Source: DASVFB01 sp963766345 (GTDB lineage: Bacteria > Actinomycetota > Thermoleophilia > Gaiellales > Gaiellaceae). Taken from it: 64,000 nucleotides of DNA. The stretch covers positions 1 through 64,000 of the forward strand of contig CAVXZL010000009.1 of NCBI GenBank assembly GCA_963766345.1, read 5' to 3'. The notes beneath the pieces are model-generated. The model did not search any database and was not told where the DNA came from. It saw nothing but the letters and a program-made list of their open reading frames with translations. The position numbers were made by a program, and so were the translations under genes. Position 1 is the stretch's first letter; every line of letters begins with the position of its first letter. This document shows positions 18,536 through 28,494 of the stretch, in pieces.

Positions 18536-19425
18536 GTGAACAACTCTGTCAGGTCGTCCCTGTCGACCGGGACGTCGAGCGCGGTCCACGCGGTCTCGAG
18601 ATGCGCCGGTCGTCGCGGCCCGATGACGGCCGCGCCGACATCGGGGTTCGCGAGCACCCACGCGAGCGCGAGCGTCGCCGGATCGCCGCGGCGCCCGAGC
18701 TCCTCGATCGCGTCGAAGACCTCCGGGCGCACGAGCTCGGCGTACGGATCCGGTCGCAGCGTCATCCGAGACCCCGCCGGATACGCCGCGTCTCGCGCGT
18801 ACTTGCCGGTGAGCCAGCCGCCCGCGAGCGGGCTGAACGCCTGGAACTCGATGCCGTGCTCGGCGCAGAGGGGAAGCACGTCGTCCTCCGCATCGCGGGC
18901 CAGCAGCGAATACTCGTTCTGTACGACCGCGATCGGTGCGACCCGAATCGCCTCGGCGACGGTCGCTGCGTCCGCGTTCGAGAGCCCGAACGCGCCGATC
19001 GAGCCGTCGCGCGAAAGCTCCTCGAGCGCCCTCAGCGTCGTGCGCAGAGGCGTCGCGGGATCCGACTCGTGGATCAGATAGACGTCGATGCGATCGACGC
19101 CCAGGCGCTCAACGCTCTGATGGACGACCCGCCGGACGCGCTCCGGAGCGAGGCCGCCGTCGTCACCCTCGTGCGTCGGATGGAAGACCTTGCTCGTGAG
19201 CCTGAGGCCCTCGGGCTTCCGGGCGCGAACCCAGGCGCCGATCGTCTGCTCGCTGCGACCGCCGCCGTACGACGACGCCGTGTCGAACCTGCGCATGCCG
19301 CGCGCCCACGCCGCGTCCATCAACTCGAACGCCTGCTCCTCGTTCTCACCTTGGCCCACGAGCGACAGCGCGGAGCCGACGCCTCCGAAGTTGCCGCAGC
19401 CGAGCGCGATGCGATCGACGGCCAT
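18523..19425 (-). CDS. Aldo/keto reductase
   Basis: This 300-residue NADPH-dependent oxidoreductase has the AKR tetrad in place: Asp in RRFDTASSYG, Tyr in SSYGGGRSE, Lys in LTSKVFHP and His in YLIHESDP. GAFGLSNADAATV, VVQNEYSLLARDAE and FSPLAGGWLTGKY match AKR11-like proteins. AAVIGPRRPAHLE is the NADP-binding loop. Start ATG 19425 is joined to the GNAT stop as TGATG. With the FMN oxidase and the phosphatase it forms one tightly packed minus-strand run. The substrate is unknown. Confidence 0.88.
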   Translation of the reverse strand: MAVDRIALGCGNFGGVGSALSLVGQGENEEQAFELMDAAWARGMRRFDTASSYGGGRSEQTIGAWVRARKPEGLRLTSKVFHPTHEGDDGGLAPERVRRVVHQSVERLGVDRIDVYLIHESDPATPLRTTLRALEELSRDGSIGAFGLSNADAATVAEAIRVAPIAVVQNEYSLLARDAEDDVLPLCAEHGIEFQAFSPLAGGWLTGKYARDAAYPAGSRMTLRPDPYAELVRPEVFDAIEELGRRGDPATLALAWVLANPDVGAAVIGPRRPAHLETAWTALDVPVDRDDLTELFTWSR

Positions 19426-20198
19426 CAGAAGATGATGCTGCGGTACGTGAGGACAGGCCGCATCCCGATCGCCTCGTACACGCGGATCGCGGCGGCGTTC
19501 TCCGGCCGGACGAACAGGCAGACACGCGGCACGCGGCGAAGCAGGAGGTTGCAGAGGTCGCGCATGCCGCGCTTCGCGTACCCGTGCCCGCGAACCGCGG
19601 GATCGACCCACACCTGCTGGATCTGCACGGCCGACGGCGTCACGGCCGACGCCTCGGCCTTGAAGAGGATCGTGTCGCGCTCGCGCCAGATCCACGACCG
19701 TCGCTCGTCGATCTGGCTGCGCGTGCGCCAGCGAAACGCGTCCGCATCCTCGCGCACCGGATCGACGCCGATCTCCTCTGCGTGCGCCGCCGCACAGGCG
19801 GGGAGCAGCACCCGGAGATCGTCCTGAGTCGCCGGACGCAACCCGGTCTCGCCCGAGATCGGCGGCTCGTCGATCACGTACACAGGCTGCCCGGGACGGT
19901 CCGCGCGCGGCCGCGGTAGGCACTCACGCATCGCCTCCCATAAAGCGCCGACCGCGTCGTCGCGGCCGACCATCATCCGCGAGCTGCCGTTGACCGCACG
20001 CTCGGCGAACGCGTCGCAGCCTTCACCGGCCGGAATCACGTTCGCGCCCACGTGGCACACGGCGGTCAGGGCGCCGTCGCCGCGCAGCGCGACGAACCGT
20101 CCGAGCCCGCGGCGCGCGACGTCTTCGAGCAGGACGCGCTCCACCGGGTCGCGAGCGCAGAAGTCGAGGATCTCGTCGAGGTCCGGGACGACGACCAC
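19425..20198 (-). CDS. GNAT N-acetyltransferase with N-terminal DUF4081-like domain
   Basis: This 257-residue protein has an N-terminal half (about 1-115) that resembles the DUF4081 domain seen with actinobacterial GNATs. The C-terminal half is a GNAT fold: VQIQQVWVDPAVRGHGYAKR holds the acetyl-CoA loop, and ENAAAIRVYEAIGMRPVLTYRSIIF ends the fold. Such proteins acetylate small molecules or protein N-termini. The start is GTG 20198 with AGGA about 8 nt upstream. It is divergent from the nucleoside phosphorylase, with only 31 bp between the two. Confidence 0.82.
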   Translation of the reverse strand: MVVVPDLDEILDFCARDPVERVLLEDVARRGLGRFVALRGDGALTAVCHVGANVIPAGEGCDAFAERAVNGSSRMMVGRDDAVGALWEAMRECLPRPRADRPGQPVYVIDEPPISGETGLRPATQDDLRVLLPACAAAHAEEIGVDPVREDADAFRWRTRSQIDERRSWIWRERDTILFKAEASAVTPSAVQIQQVWVDPAVRGHGYAKRGMRDLCNLLLRRVPRVCLFVRPENAAAIRVYEAIGMRPVLTYRSIIF

Positions 20199-20229
20199 GT
20201 CGCAGATCCTGATGCAATAGGGTCTCGCC

Positions 20230-20946
20230 GTGCCGATCCACGTGCGTGCCGAGGCCGGCGACTACGCCGACGCCTGCCTGCTGCCGGGCGACCCGCTGCG
20301 GGCGCAGTACATCGCCGAGACGTACTTCGACGATCCCGTTCAGCGCAACCGCGAGCGCGGGATGCTCGGCTACACGGGCACGTGGAACGGCAAGCCGATC
20401 TCCGTGCAGGCGACCGGCATGGGCTGTCCGTCGGCCGCGATCGTGATGGAGGAGCTCGTGCAGCTCGGCGTCAAGCGCTTCATCCGCGTCGGCACGTGCG
20501 GCGGGTTGCAGCCCGATCTGACGCTCGGCGACATGATCGTCGCGCTCACGGCGGTGCCCGCGGATCGCACCGTCGAGACGTACGTCGACCACGAACCGCA
20601 TTGCCCGACCGCGAGCTGGGAGCTCGTGCACGGCGCCGTCCACGCGGCGAAGGAGATCGGCCAGGAGATGCGCGTCGGGCCGATCGTCTCGAGCGACGTC
20701 TTCTACAACCCCGACAGCGGGCAGTACGAGCGCTGGTCGAAGCGCGGCGTGCTGGCCGTCGAGATGGAGGCCGCCGTGCTGTTCACGATCGGCGCGCTGC
20801 GCAACGTGGACGCCGGCGCGCTCCTCACCGTCAGCGACGTCGTCGTGGAGGGAGAGTTCCAGCGGATCTCCGACGACGATCTCCGCGCGGCGGTCGACCG
20901 CATGACGCGAGTCGCGCTCGCGACCGCCACGGCGGATCCGAAATAG
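20230..20946 (+). CDS. deoD: Purine nucleoside phosphorylase, DeoD type
   Basis: This 238-residue hexameric-type phosphorylase splits purine (deoxy)ribonucleosides with phosphate. CLLPGDPLRAQYIAE is the phosphate-binding region, followed by GMGCPSAAIVMEEL and IRVGTCGGLQ. VEMEAAVLFTIGAL is the ribose-binding stretch and LTVSDVV carries the catalytic Asp. A uridine-phosphorylase specificity is possible but less likely given the close DeoD pattern. The start is GTG. The stop TAG overlaps the likely start of the lipid kinase. Confidence 0.88.
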   Translation: MPIHVRAEAGDYADACLLPGDPLRAQYIAETYFDDPVQRNRERGMLGYTGTWNGKPISVQATGMGCPSAAIVMEELVQLGVKRFIRVGTCGGLQPDLTLGDMIVALTAVPADRTVETYVDHEPHCPTASWELVHGAVHAAKEIGQEMRVGPIVSSDVFYNPDSGQYERWSKRGVLAVEMEAAVLFTIGALRNVDAGALLTVSDVVVEGEFQRISDDDLRAAVDRMTRVALATATADPK

Positions 20947-21845
20947 AGACGGTCTTCCTCGTCAACCCGGCGTCCGACAACGGCGCGACCGGGCGCCGCT
21001 GGCCGCAGCTCGCCAACGCCGCCGCAGCGCGCGGGCTCACGGGCGACGCACTGTTCTCCGAGCGCGCAGGCCATCTGACGGACCTCGCCCGGGAAGCGGT
21101 GGACGGCGGAGCGAAACAACTCGTCGTCGTCGGCGGCGACGGCTCGGTCAACGAGGTCGCGAATGGCATCGCTCAGCGCGACGTCGAGATCGCGGTGATC
21201 GCGCGCGGCACGGGCTGGGACTTCGCGCGCTCGCAGGGGATCCCGCGCCGCACGGAGGACGCTGTCGACGTGGCGCTGAACGGCGCGACGCGCGAGATCG
21301 ACCTCGGCCGCGTCAGGTACCGCTCGTGGGCGGGCGCCGACGAGACGCGCTGGTTCGCGAACGTCGCGAGCGTCGGCATGAGCGGCGCGATCGCACAGCG
21401 GGCGAACGAGACGACGAAGGCGCTCGGCGGCAAGGTCTCGTACCTGCTCGCGACGCTGAACGTTTTCGCGCGCTGGCGTGTCGGCGAGGTCAGCGTCACC
21501 GTCGACGACAACGTGCGCACGGGCCCCATGCACGACGTGATCGTCGCGAACGGCGCATATCTCGCCGGCGGGATGAAGATCTGCCCGGACGCTCAGCCGG
21601 ACGACGGCGTGTTCGACGTGCTGCTGATCGGCAACCTCACGAAGCGTGACCTCATGCTCACGCTGCCGAAGACGTATCGCGGAACGCACCTGCCGCATCC
21701 GAAGGCGGAGGTGCTGCGCGGTGTCGCAGTGACCGTCGAAGCACCGGCAGCGCTACCGGTCGAGCTCGACGGCGAACAGCCGGGGACGACGCCGGTGCGC
21801 TTCGAGCTCGTGCCGCGGGCGCTGAAGGTCCGCGTGCCGCGCTAG
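20943..21845 (+). CDS. Diacylglycerol kinase-like lipid kinase, no canonical start codon
   Basis: The protein has about 300 residues. The conserved phosphate loop FLVNPASDNG, VVVGGDGSVNEVANG, RGTGWDFARSQGIP and NGAYLAGGMKICPDAQPDDG identify a DAGK-catalytic family enzyme that phosphorylates lipids such as diacylglycerol. There is no ATG, GTG or TTG close before FLVNP. The best fit is ATA at 20943-20945, which overlaps the TAG stop of deoD (20944-20946), like a coupled ATGA junction with a changed base. The next canonical start would remove the phosphate loop. A point error in the sequence is possible. Confidence 0.8.
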   Translation: METVFLVNPASDNGATGRRWPQLANAAAARGLTGDALFSERAGHLTDLAREAVDGGAKQLVVVGGDGSVNEVANGIAQRDVEIAVIARGTGWDFARSQGIPRRTEDAVDVALNGATREIDLGRVRYRSWAGADETRWFANVASVGMSGAIAQRANETTKALGGKVSYLLATLNVFARWRVGEVSVTVDDNVRTGPMHDVIVANGAYLAGGMKICPDAQPDDGVFDVLLIGNLTKRDLMLTLPKTYRGTHLPHPKAEVLRGVAVTVEAPAALPVELDGEQPGTTPVRFELVPRALKVRVPR

Positions 21846-21848
21846 GAA

Positions 21849-22019
21849 CTAAGCCGAGTACGAGCCCGGCTCGCGCTGCGCGTACGCCTCGATCGCCTCC
21901 TGCTTGCGCGGGTCTGCGGCAAGTTCGAATGCGCGCTCGATCTTCGCCCAGCCCTCGTCCTCGCTCAGGCTCGCGAAGAGGAGCCGCCGGACCTCGTCCA
22001 ATTCCGGCGACCTCTTCAC
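21849..22019 (-). CDS. 56-residue acidic protein, coupled to the coiled-coil gene
   Basis: This short ORF reads from GTG 22019, which overlaps the stop of the preceding gene as GTGA. It gives ELDEVRRLLFASLSEDEG, then WAKIERAFELAADPRKQEAI and a C-terminal AYAQREPGSYSA. The helical, regularly charged composition and the 4-bp overlap argue that it is translated. No family is recognised. Its stop lies 3 bp from the end of the convergent lipid kinase gene. Confidence 0.55.
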   Translation of the reverse strand: MKRSPELDEVRRLLFASLSEDEGWAKIERAFELAADPRKQEAIEAYAQREPGSYSA

Positions 22020-22294
22020 GGGCCGGGAGTCGGCGGCGCCTTACGCGCCGGCGACCGCTTGCTGCTCGCCGTGTCCTTCGAGAGCGCCGCGACCTGCTTC
22101 TCGAGCTTCGCGATCCGCTCCTCGAGGTCGCTGATGCCCTGGACGCGCTTCGTCAGCTCGTCGAGTTGCTTCCGCGTCGTGCGTGCGTACGCCATCGCAC
22201 GGTCCATGCCGGGCGCCTCACCGAGACGGCGGAGCGCGTCCTCGCCCGCGTCCGCCAGCCGCGAGAGGAGATCCTTGTCGCCTTCCTTCGCCAT
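22016..22294 (-). CDS. Phasin-like coiled-coil protein
   Basis: This 92-residue protein has three parts: an N-terminal helical part (LLSRLADAGEDALRRL), a central coiled coil (ELTKRVQGISDLEERIAKL, then EKQVAALSK) and a basic Pro-rich tail (SSKRSPARKAPPTPGP). Similar small proteins occur in actinobacteria as phasin-like or poly(3-hydroxyalkanoate)-associated proteins, but no storage-polymer genes are near. It could also be a DNA- or membrane-associated scaffold. It starts with ATG 22294, divergent from the 49-aa gene at 22395. Confidence 0.65.
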   Translation of the reverse strand: MAKEGDKDLLSRLADAGEDALRRLGEAPGMDRAMAYARTTRKQLDELTKRVQGISDLEERIAKLEKQVAALSKDTASSKRSPARKAPPTPGP

Positions 22295-22394
22295 GGCCTC
22301 ACTTTACCGCCGGTGCCGGAGGACGCCCCCGCCACCGCATTTTCACGACCTTTTAACTTGTTCCGGCCGCTGACGTCACTACTGTCAGAGAGAG

Positions 22395-22544
22395 ATGAGG
22401 GACCAGCAGCGTCATCGGCACAAGGCTGTCGTCATCCACGCGCTGCGGCAGCGCGCGGGCATCCCGTACGAGGTCGAGCGGAAGGTCTGCTCGGCGTGCG
22501 AGCGGGTGCTGGACGAGCGGCCCGTCAAGCGCGCGGCCGCTTAA
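22395..22544 (+). CDS. 49-residue CxxC protein
   Basis: ATG 22395 is preceded by GAGAGAG. The ORF encodes a strongly basic protein with one CSAC pair (residues 32-35): HRHKAVVIHALRQRAG, VERKVCSACERVLDE, PVKRAAA. A promoter is visible: TTGTTC (22358-22363), a 16-bp spacer and TACTGT (22380-22385). It looks like half of a zinc ribbon and may dimerise around a metal or bind RNA. That is inference. Its stop TAA is interlocked with the stop of the convergent Sir2 gene. Confidence 0.6.
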   Translation: MRDQQRHRHKAVVIHALRQRAGIPYEVERKVCSACERVLDERPVKRAAA

Positions 22545-23281
22545 GGGCCGAGCAGCTCGACGACCTCCCGGAGCACCGCTCCGGCCTTCCCGTCGATCTT
22601 CAGCTTCGCCCTGTGGTCGAACGCCGTCGGGCCGAGGTTGACGATCGCGACGTCGCCGCCCGCGGTGACCGTCTCCCACGTCAGGCCCGCGACAGGCTGC
22701 ACCTCGAGCGTCGAGCCGACGACCAGCATGAGGCTCGCCTCGCGTGCGAGCTGAAAGGCACGCTCGATCGCCTCGGCGTCGAGCAGCTCGCCGAACATGA
22801 CGACGCCGGGCTTCAGCACGCTTCCGCACGTGCAGCGCGGAACCTCGTCGGCCTCGAGCATGCGCAGCACCGCGTCCATCCCGTAGCGCGTGCCGCACGA
22901 GAGGCAGACGCATTCGCGGATCGACCCGTGCACCTCGATCACGTCGCGGCTCCCGGCGCGCTCGTGCAGGAGGTCGATGTTCTGCGTGATCACGGCCGAC
23001 ACGAGCCCACGCCGTTCGAGCTCCGCGAGCGCGCGGTGCGCGTCGTTCGGCTCGGCCTCGGTGAGCGCGCGGTAGCGCAGCGAGTAGAAGGTCCAGACCT
23101 TCTCCGGATCGTTCTCGAACGCCTCGATCGTCGCGTACTCCATCGGGTCGTATTGCGCCCACATCCCCGTCGGCGAACGGAAGTCCGGGATGCCGCTCTC
23201 GGTCGAGACGCCGGCGCCGGTGAGCACGACACTGCTCTCCGCAGCGCGCAGAAGCTCGGCGAGGTCCGCGGCCTCAGCCAA
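22541..23281 (-). CDS. Sir2-family NAD-dependent protein deacylase
   Basis: This 246-residue sirtuin removes acyl groups from lysines using NAD. VVLTGAGVSTESGIPDF is the NAD-binding signature, TQNIDLLHERAG the second motif and VIEVHGSI carries the catalytic histidine. The four zinc cysteines are at CLSCG and CTCG. VVGSTLEVQPVAGL and VNLGPTAFD close the Rossmann core. The only start near the first strand is TTG 23281, which lies within the last codons of the HAD gene, so translation is coupled. It could desuccinylate as well as deacetylate. Confidence 0.88.
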   Translation of the reverse strand: MAEAADLAELLRAAESSVVLTGAGVSTESGIPDFRSPTGMWAQYDPMEYATIEAFENDPEKVWTFYSLRYRALTEAEPNDAHRALAELERRGLVSAVITQNIDLLHERAGSRDVIEVHGSIRECVCLSCGTRYGMDAVLRMLEADEVPRCTCGSVLKPGVVMFGELLDAEAIERAFQLAREASLMLVVGSTLEVQPVAGLTWETVTAGGDVAIVNLGPTAFDHRAKLKIDGKAGAVLREVVELLGP

Positions 23282-23930
23282 CGCGCTCGAGCACCTCGGC
23301 GAGCGAGACGTCCTCGAGCGACCCGACGACGAGATCCGCATACGAGAGGTCGAGCGTGCTCGTGACGTCGTTCGGGAAGCCGACGCAGAAGATGCCGGCG
23401 GCGCGCGCCGACGTGATCCCGTTCGGCGAGTCCTCGATCGCGATCGCCTCTGCTGCGGCAACACCGAGGAGCTCGAGCGCCTCGAGGTAGAGCGCCGGGC
23501 TCGGCTTGCAGCGTGTCGTGTCGCCGTCCGCGCAGACGACCGTGGCCCATCCGTCGACAAGGCCGAGCCGCTCGAGGTTCGAGTCGATCCACGAGCGCGA
23601 GCTGCTCGACACGATGGCCATTTTCAAGCCCAGGTCGCGCGCGTCCTCGAGGAGCTCCCGGACACCCGGACGCAGCGGCTCGAGCTCGAGCAGCTCGAGC
23701 TCGCGGCGGCGCCGCGTCGCGGTCACGGCCTCACGGTCGCACGGCGCCTCGAGCAGCGCATCCAGCTCGTCGAACTCGTTCGGCCCCGTGAGCGTGCCGA
23801 TCCGCAGCGCGAAGCGGTCCAGCGGCACCGCGACGCCGTGCGCCTCGAAGACCTCCGTCCACGTGCGCAGGTCGATCGACTCGGTGTCGACGAGCGTGCC
23901 GTCGAAGTCGAAAAGAAGCGCCTTGATCAC
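23274..23930 (-). CDS. HAD hydrolase, beta-phosphoglucomutase-like
   Basis: This 218-residue HAD protein has the nucleophile motif FDFDGTLVD (Asp8, Asp10), MAIVSSSSRSW (motif II), CKPSPALYLEAL (motif III Lys) and AIEDSPNGITSARAAG (motif IV). The long helical cap between residues 15 and 80 is of the phosphoglucomutase/phosphatase type. It either moves or removes a phosphate on a small sugar phosphate. The start is GTG 23930. It is divergent from the thioesterase with 23 bp between, and it overlaps the Sir2 start. Confidence 0.85.
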   Translation of the reverse strand: MIKALLFDFDGTLVDTESIDLRTWTEVFEAHGVAVPLDRFALRIGTLTGPNEFDELDALLEAPCDREAVTATRRRRELELLELEPLRPGVRELLEDARDLGLKMAIVSSSSRSWIDSNLERLGLVDGWATVVCADGDTTRCKPSPALYLEALELLGVAAAEAIAIEDSPNGITSARAAGIFCVGFPNDVTSTLDLSYADLVVGSLEDVSLAEVLERVG

Positions 23931-23953
23931 GCGGCCATCGTAGAGTCCAGGCC

Positions 23954-24370
23954 GTGGAGGGCTTCCGCTTCTCGACGGACGTTCGCGTCCGCTTCGCCGA
24001 GACGGATGCCCAGCGGATCGCGCACAACGCGACGTACCTCGTGTGGTTCGAGGTCGCGCGCGTCGCGTACCTCGACGAGTTCACCGCCGGCTACCGCGCG
24101 TTCCAGGACGCGGGGTACGAGGCAACGGTCGTCGAGACGCACGTCCGTTATCTCACTCCTGCGGTGTTCGACGACGTGCTCCGGATCTGGACCCGTTGCG
24201 TCGACGTTCGCGGGGCGCGATTCCGTTACGAGTACGAGCTGGTGCGTGTCGGAGACGACGCGCGCATCGCGGAGGGCTGGACGACTCACGCATGCGTCGA
24301 CGCGCACACGTTGCGGCCGACGCGACTGCCCCAGTGGATCGTCGACGCGATCGCTAGGGCTGAGTCGTAG
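23954..24370 (+). CDS. Acyl-CoA thioesterase, 4HBT hot-dog family
   Basis: This 138-residue protein shows the YbgC/FadM-type hot-dog signature VRVRFAETDAQRIAHNATY with the catalytic Asp18, then WFEVARVAYL. VVETHVRYLTPAVFDDVL and RYEYELVR form the sheet. Such enzymes hydrolyse acyl-CoA thioesters. The chain length is not predictable. The start is GTG 23954. It converges with the VanW gene and overlaps its end by 17 bp. Confidence 0.85.
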   Translation: MEGFRFSTDVRVRFAETDAQRIAHNATYLVWFEVARVAYLDEFTAGYRAFQDAGYEATVVETHVRYLTPAVFDDVLRIWTRCVDVRGARFRYEYELVRVGDDARIAEGWTTHACVDAHTLRPTRLPQWIVDAIARAES

Positions 24371-26249
24371 TCGCCGGCGTCGTCTTGGTCGCCGCGGTCG
24401 TCGTCTTCGCCGTGGTCGTCGCGGCGCCGGTCGTCGCGGTCGTCGTCGTGCTCTCCGTCGTGGTCGTGGTCTTCACCGGCGGAGGCGCCGGCTTCTTCGT
24501 CCCGACGCGGACGAGCCGGTACTCGCCGCGGTAGTGCGACGACCAGTGGTCGTCGTACAGCAGCCGTCCCTTGCGGTCGTAGACCTTGCGCTCGACGGCC
24601 GTCTGCAGCGCCGGCGAGCCGGCCTCGTCGACGATCTGCGTGCCGACGACGAGGTTCGAATCCGTCGTCTCGCGGACGGGCACGGGCCCGGCCACCGTGA
24701 GAGGAGCGGTCTCGGTGACGATCTTGCGGTGCGGGCTCGTCCCGTAGAGGTTCACGGTCAGCGACGACGAGCCGACGAACGTGCGCAGGAGGAGCCAGTG
24801 CTTCGTGTCGTTGACGAACCGGAGGTCGGTGTCGGGATAGTTGACCGTCGCATCTCGGCCGAGCGGGTAGTGCGAGATGTAGAGCGCGTGGTTCGTGCGC
24901 GCCGTGATCTTCAGTCCCGCTTCGTACGCGGCGTTGAAGACCGTCGTAGACACCTGGCAGACGCCGCCGCCGAGACCGGTCTGCAGCTCGCCGTTGATGA
25001 TCACCGGCGCCTCGAGAAAGCCCTTTGATGCGTCGCGCGAGCCCGTCGTCTTGTTGAACGAGAACTCCTCGCCCGGCGCGATGTAGTGGTGGTCGATCAT
25101 GTGCGCGACGAGCTGGACGTTGTGGATCCGGTTCGCGATGCCGCCGTAGATCGTCGTGTACGAGCCGACGACCTCCTTGATGCCGAGCGTGCGCGCCTTC
25201 TTGGTCGACAGCTTCGGCTTCGTGCTGCGGGTGACGAGTCGCGCGACGCGATGGGTCGGCGAGAGCGCCGCGCGCAGCAACGCCCGGCCGCTCGCGGGGA
25301 CGTCGACAGTGCGTCCGGGACGGCTGGGGACGAGACGGACACCGCCCGTCGTCGGCGCGAAGTCCGCGTTTCGCGGCGCGAGCTCGGCCGAGCGTCGAAG
25401 CCGGTAGAGGAACGAGTCGCGTGCGAAGTTCGTGATGGAGAGCTGCGCGGCACCTGCGCGCGGCAGGTCGAGCACGTGCGCGATCCGGTACGGGCGCAGC
25501 TCGAACCTCGTCCGGCCGACGACGAGAACCACCGGTGCCGAGACCGCGCGCCGAATCTGGGCCGAGACCGGCCGCAGATCCGCCGTCGCGACGTCCGGTC
25601 GGTCGAGCTTCACCGGTAGCGAGACGATGAGGGGCCGCTCGAGCGACGCGAGCGCCTGGACGATCGTCCGCGCTGCGGCGGCACGGTCGAGCTCGAGCCC
25701 GGTGCGCGCGGCGACGAGCACCGGCGTGCGCCGCTCGAGCTTCAGCGAGGCGTCGCGGTGCGGCCGGTTGACGCGGCGCCCGATCCGGTCGAGCTCGTAC
25801 TGGAGCGCCGGGTCGTACGCCTGAGCGGCGGGCGTGATGTCCGCGCCGAAGAGACGCACGCCGAGCCGGCGGAAGCCGCGTACCGGGGCCGGCCCGTCGG
25901 CCTGATGGAGCGCGCTCGAGATCGCCCGCCGCCAGCTGACGCGAACCTCGAGTTCCTTCGCGGTCAGCTTCCACTTGCGACCGGCGGCGCGGAACACGAC
26001 CGGCCGGCCGGCGATCGCGCGCGAGCGGGCTTCGAGCTTCTTCCGCGCCTCGACCGGCGTTAGCCCACCGACGGCGACGCCTGCGACCTCGACGCCGGAC
26101 GGAACCCGAGCAGGCGAGCCCGCGAGCGCGAGGCCGAGCACGCCGACGAGCACTGCGATCGCGGCGATCGCGACCGCGGCACGCTGAAGCAGGAGGCGTC
26201 GTTGCGACTTGCGCCTCCGAGCATGCCTCGATGGACCCGGGCCGGCCAA
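24354..26249 (-). CDS. VanW-domain cell-wall protein with Thr-rich tail
   Basis: This 631-residue protein has a basic N-terminus and one TM anchor (about 22-43, AVAIAAIAVLVGVLGLAL). Two peptidoglycan-binding-like domains follow (VAVGGLTPVEARKKLEAR and the AARTGLELDRAAAARTIV repeat). The VanW core has APGEEFSFNKTTG, GGGVCQVSTTVFNAAYEAGL and RTNHALYISHYPLG. A G5-like part then leads to a C-terminal tail of almost pure Thr/Ala (about 595-631). It is probably surface-exposed and involved in wall architecture. VanW's biochemical role is not known. The low-complexity tail may be glycosylated. Confidence 0.85.
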   Translation of the reverse strand: MAGPGPSRHARRRKSQRRLLLQRAAVAIAAIAVLVGVLGLALAGSPARVPSGVEVAGVAVGGLTPVEARKKLEARSRAIAGRPVVFRAAGRKWKLTAKELEVRVSWRRAISSALHQADGPAPVRGFRRLGVRLFGADITPAAQAYDPALQYELDRIGRRVNRPHRDASLKLERRTPVLVAARTGLELDRAAAARTIVQALASLERPLIVSLPVKLDRPDVATADLRPVSAQIRRAVSAPVVLVVGRTRFELRPYRIAHVLDLPRAGAAQLSITNFARDSFLYRLRRSAELAPRNADFAPTTGGVRLVPSRPGRTVDVPASGRALLRAALSPTHRVARLVTRSTKPKLSTKKARTLGIKEVVGSYTTIYGGIANRIHNVQLVAHMIDHHYIAPGEEFSFNKTTGSRDASKGFLEAPVIINGELQTGLGGGVCQVSTTVFNAAYEAGLKITARTNHALYISHYPLGRDATVNYPDTDLRFVNDTKHWLLLRTFVGSSSLTVNLYGTSPHRKIVTETAPLTVAGPVPVRETTDSNLVVGTQIVDEAGSPALQTAVERKVYDRKGRLLYDDHWSSHYRGEYRLVRVGTKKPAPPPVKTTTTTESTTTTATTGAATTTAKTTTAATKTTPATTTQP

Positions 26250-26322
26250 GCAGTGAGTGTATCCGCGAGCAGGGCGGCCGACGATCCGCGTTGAGACTCG
26301 TCAGCGCTTATCCAGAGTGGTT

Positions 26323-27156
26323 CTAGAACACGAAAAGGTCGATGCCGCCGGCGACGACGAGACCGACGCCGGTGATGTACGACGCGAGGTCGGAGCAGAG
26401 GAACGCGACGGCGTCCGCGATCTCCTGTGGCTCGCCGGGGCGGCGCATCGCGGTGCGCTTGACCATGCGCTCGTTCATCTCGGCGTTGCCCATGTCGAAG
26501 GCCTCGGTGCCGATGATGCCCGGGACGATCGCGTTGCAGGTGATGCCGTGTCTGCCGCCCTCGAGCGCGAGCGTTCGCGTGAGCCCGAGGAGGCCCGCCT
26601 TCGTCGTCGAGTACGACGCTTGCCCGAAGCCGCCGAGCGTGCCCGCGACGGAAGCCATGTTCACGATGCGACCCCACCCGCGTTCCTTCATGTGCGGCCA
26701 GACGGCCTGCGCACAGTTGAAGCCGCCCGTGAGGTTGACGCGCAGGTCACGCTCCCAGAGCTCGGGTCGCTGATCGTGGAACTGCGCGACGTGGTCGAGC
26801 GTGCCGGCGTTGTTCACGAGGATGTCGACGCTTCCGAGCTCGTCGACGACGCGCGCGACCGTTGCATCGACCTGCGCGCGATCGGTGACGTCGCACTTGA
26901 GGGCGAGCGCGCGACGCCCGAGTCCGCGGATCTCGTCGACGGTCGCTTCCGTGTAGACCATGCCCTGCGCGCGTGCCGCCTGCGCGAGCACGCCGTAGCG
27001 CTCCGCGTCCTCGCCGGAGTCGGACTCGAGCTGGATGTCGGCGATCGCGACGTCGGCGCCCGCGTGCGCGAGCGTCAGCGCGTCGGCTCGGCCGAGCCCG
27101 CGCGAGCCGCCGGTGACGAGCGCGACGCGGCCGGACAGATCGATCTCGAGCGGCAC
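26323..27156 (-). CDS. Short-chain dehydrogenase/reductase (FabG-like)
   Basis: This 277-residue classical SDR has the cofactor loop TGGSRGLG (residues 15-22), the NNAGT motif, the catalytic Ser in NMASVAG and YSTTK. IVPGIIGTEAF and the C-terminal ITGVGLVVAGGID are typical. The stretch between residues 37 and 70 (DIQLESDSGEDAERYG) is longer than usual. It oxidises or reduces an unknown alcohol/ketone. I chose GTG 27156, since the fold begins at once. An upstream start at 27204 would add 16 Ala-rich residues. Confidence 0.83.
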   Translation of the reverse strand: MPLEIDLSGRVALVTGGSRGLGRADALTLAHAGADVAIADIQLESDSGEDAERYGVLAQAARAQGMVYTEATVDEIRGLGRRALALKCDVTDRAQVDATVARVVDELGSVDILVNNAGTLDHVAQFHDQRPELWERDLRVNLTGGFNCAQAVWPHMKERGWGRIVNMASVAGTLGGFGQASYSTTKAGLLGLTRTLALEGGRHGITCNAIVPGIIGTEAFDMGNAEMNERMVKRTAMRRPGEPQEIADAVAFLCSDLASYITGVGLVVAGGIDLFVF

Positions 27157-27301
27157 GCGCGGACCATCGCAGATCGCAAGCGGTGCGGCTGCCGCACCGC
27201 TCACCCGGGGTGAGCGAAGCAGAGCTCCCCCTGAAGACCGACCAATCGCGAGCGCCGAAGGCGCGAGCCCCGAGCGGAAAGCGAAGCGGGCGAGGGACGA
27301 T

Positions 27302-28483
<1,182 letters not shown>

Positions 28484-28494
28484 TTTGAACTGTT

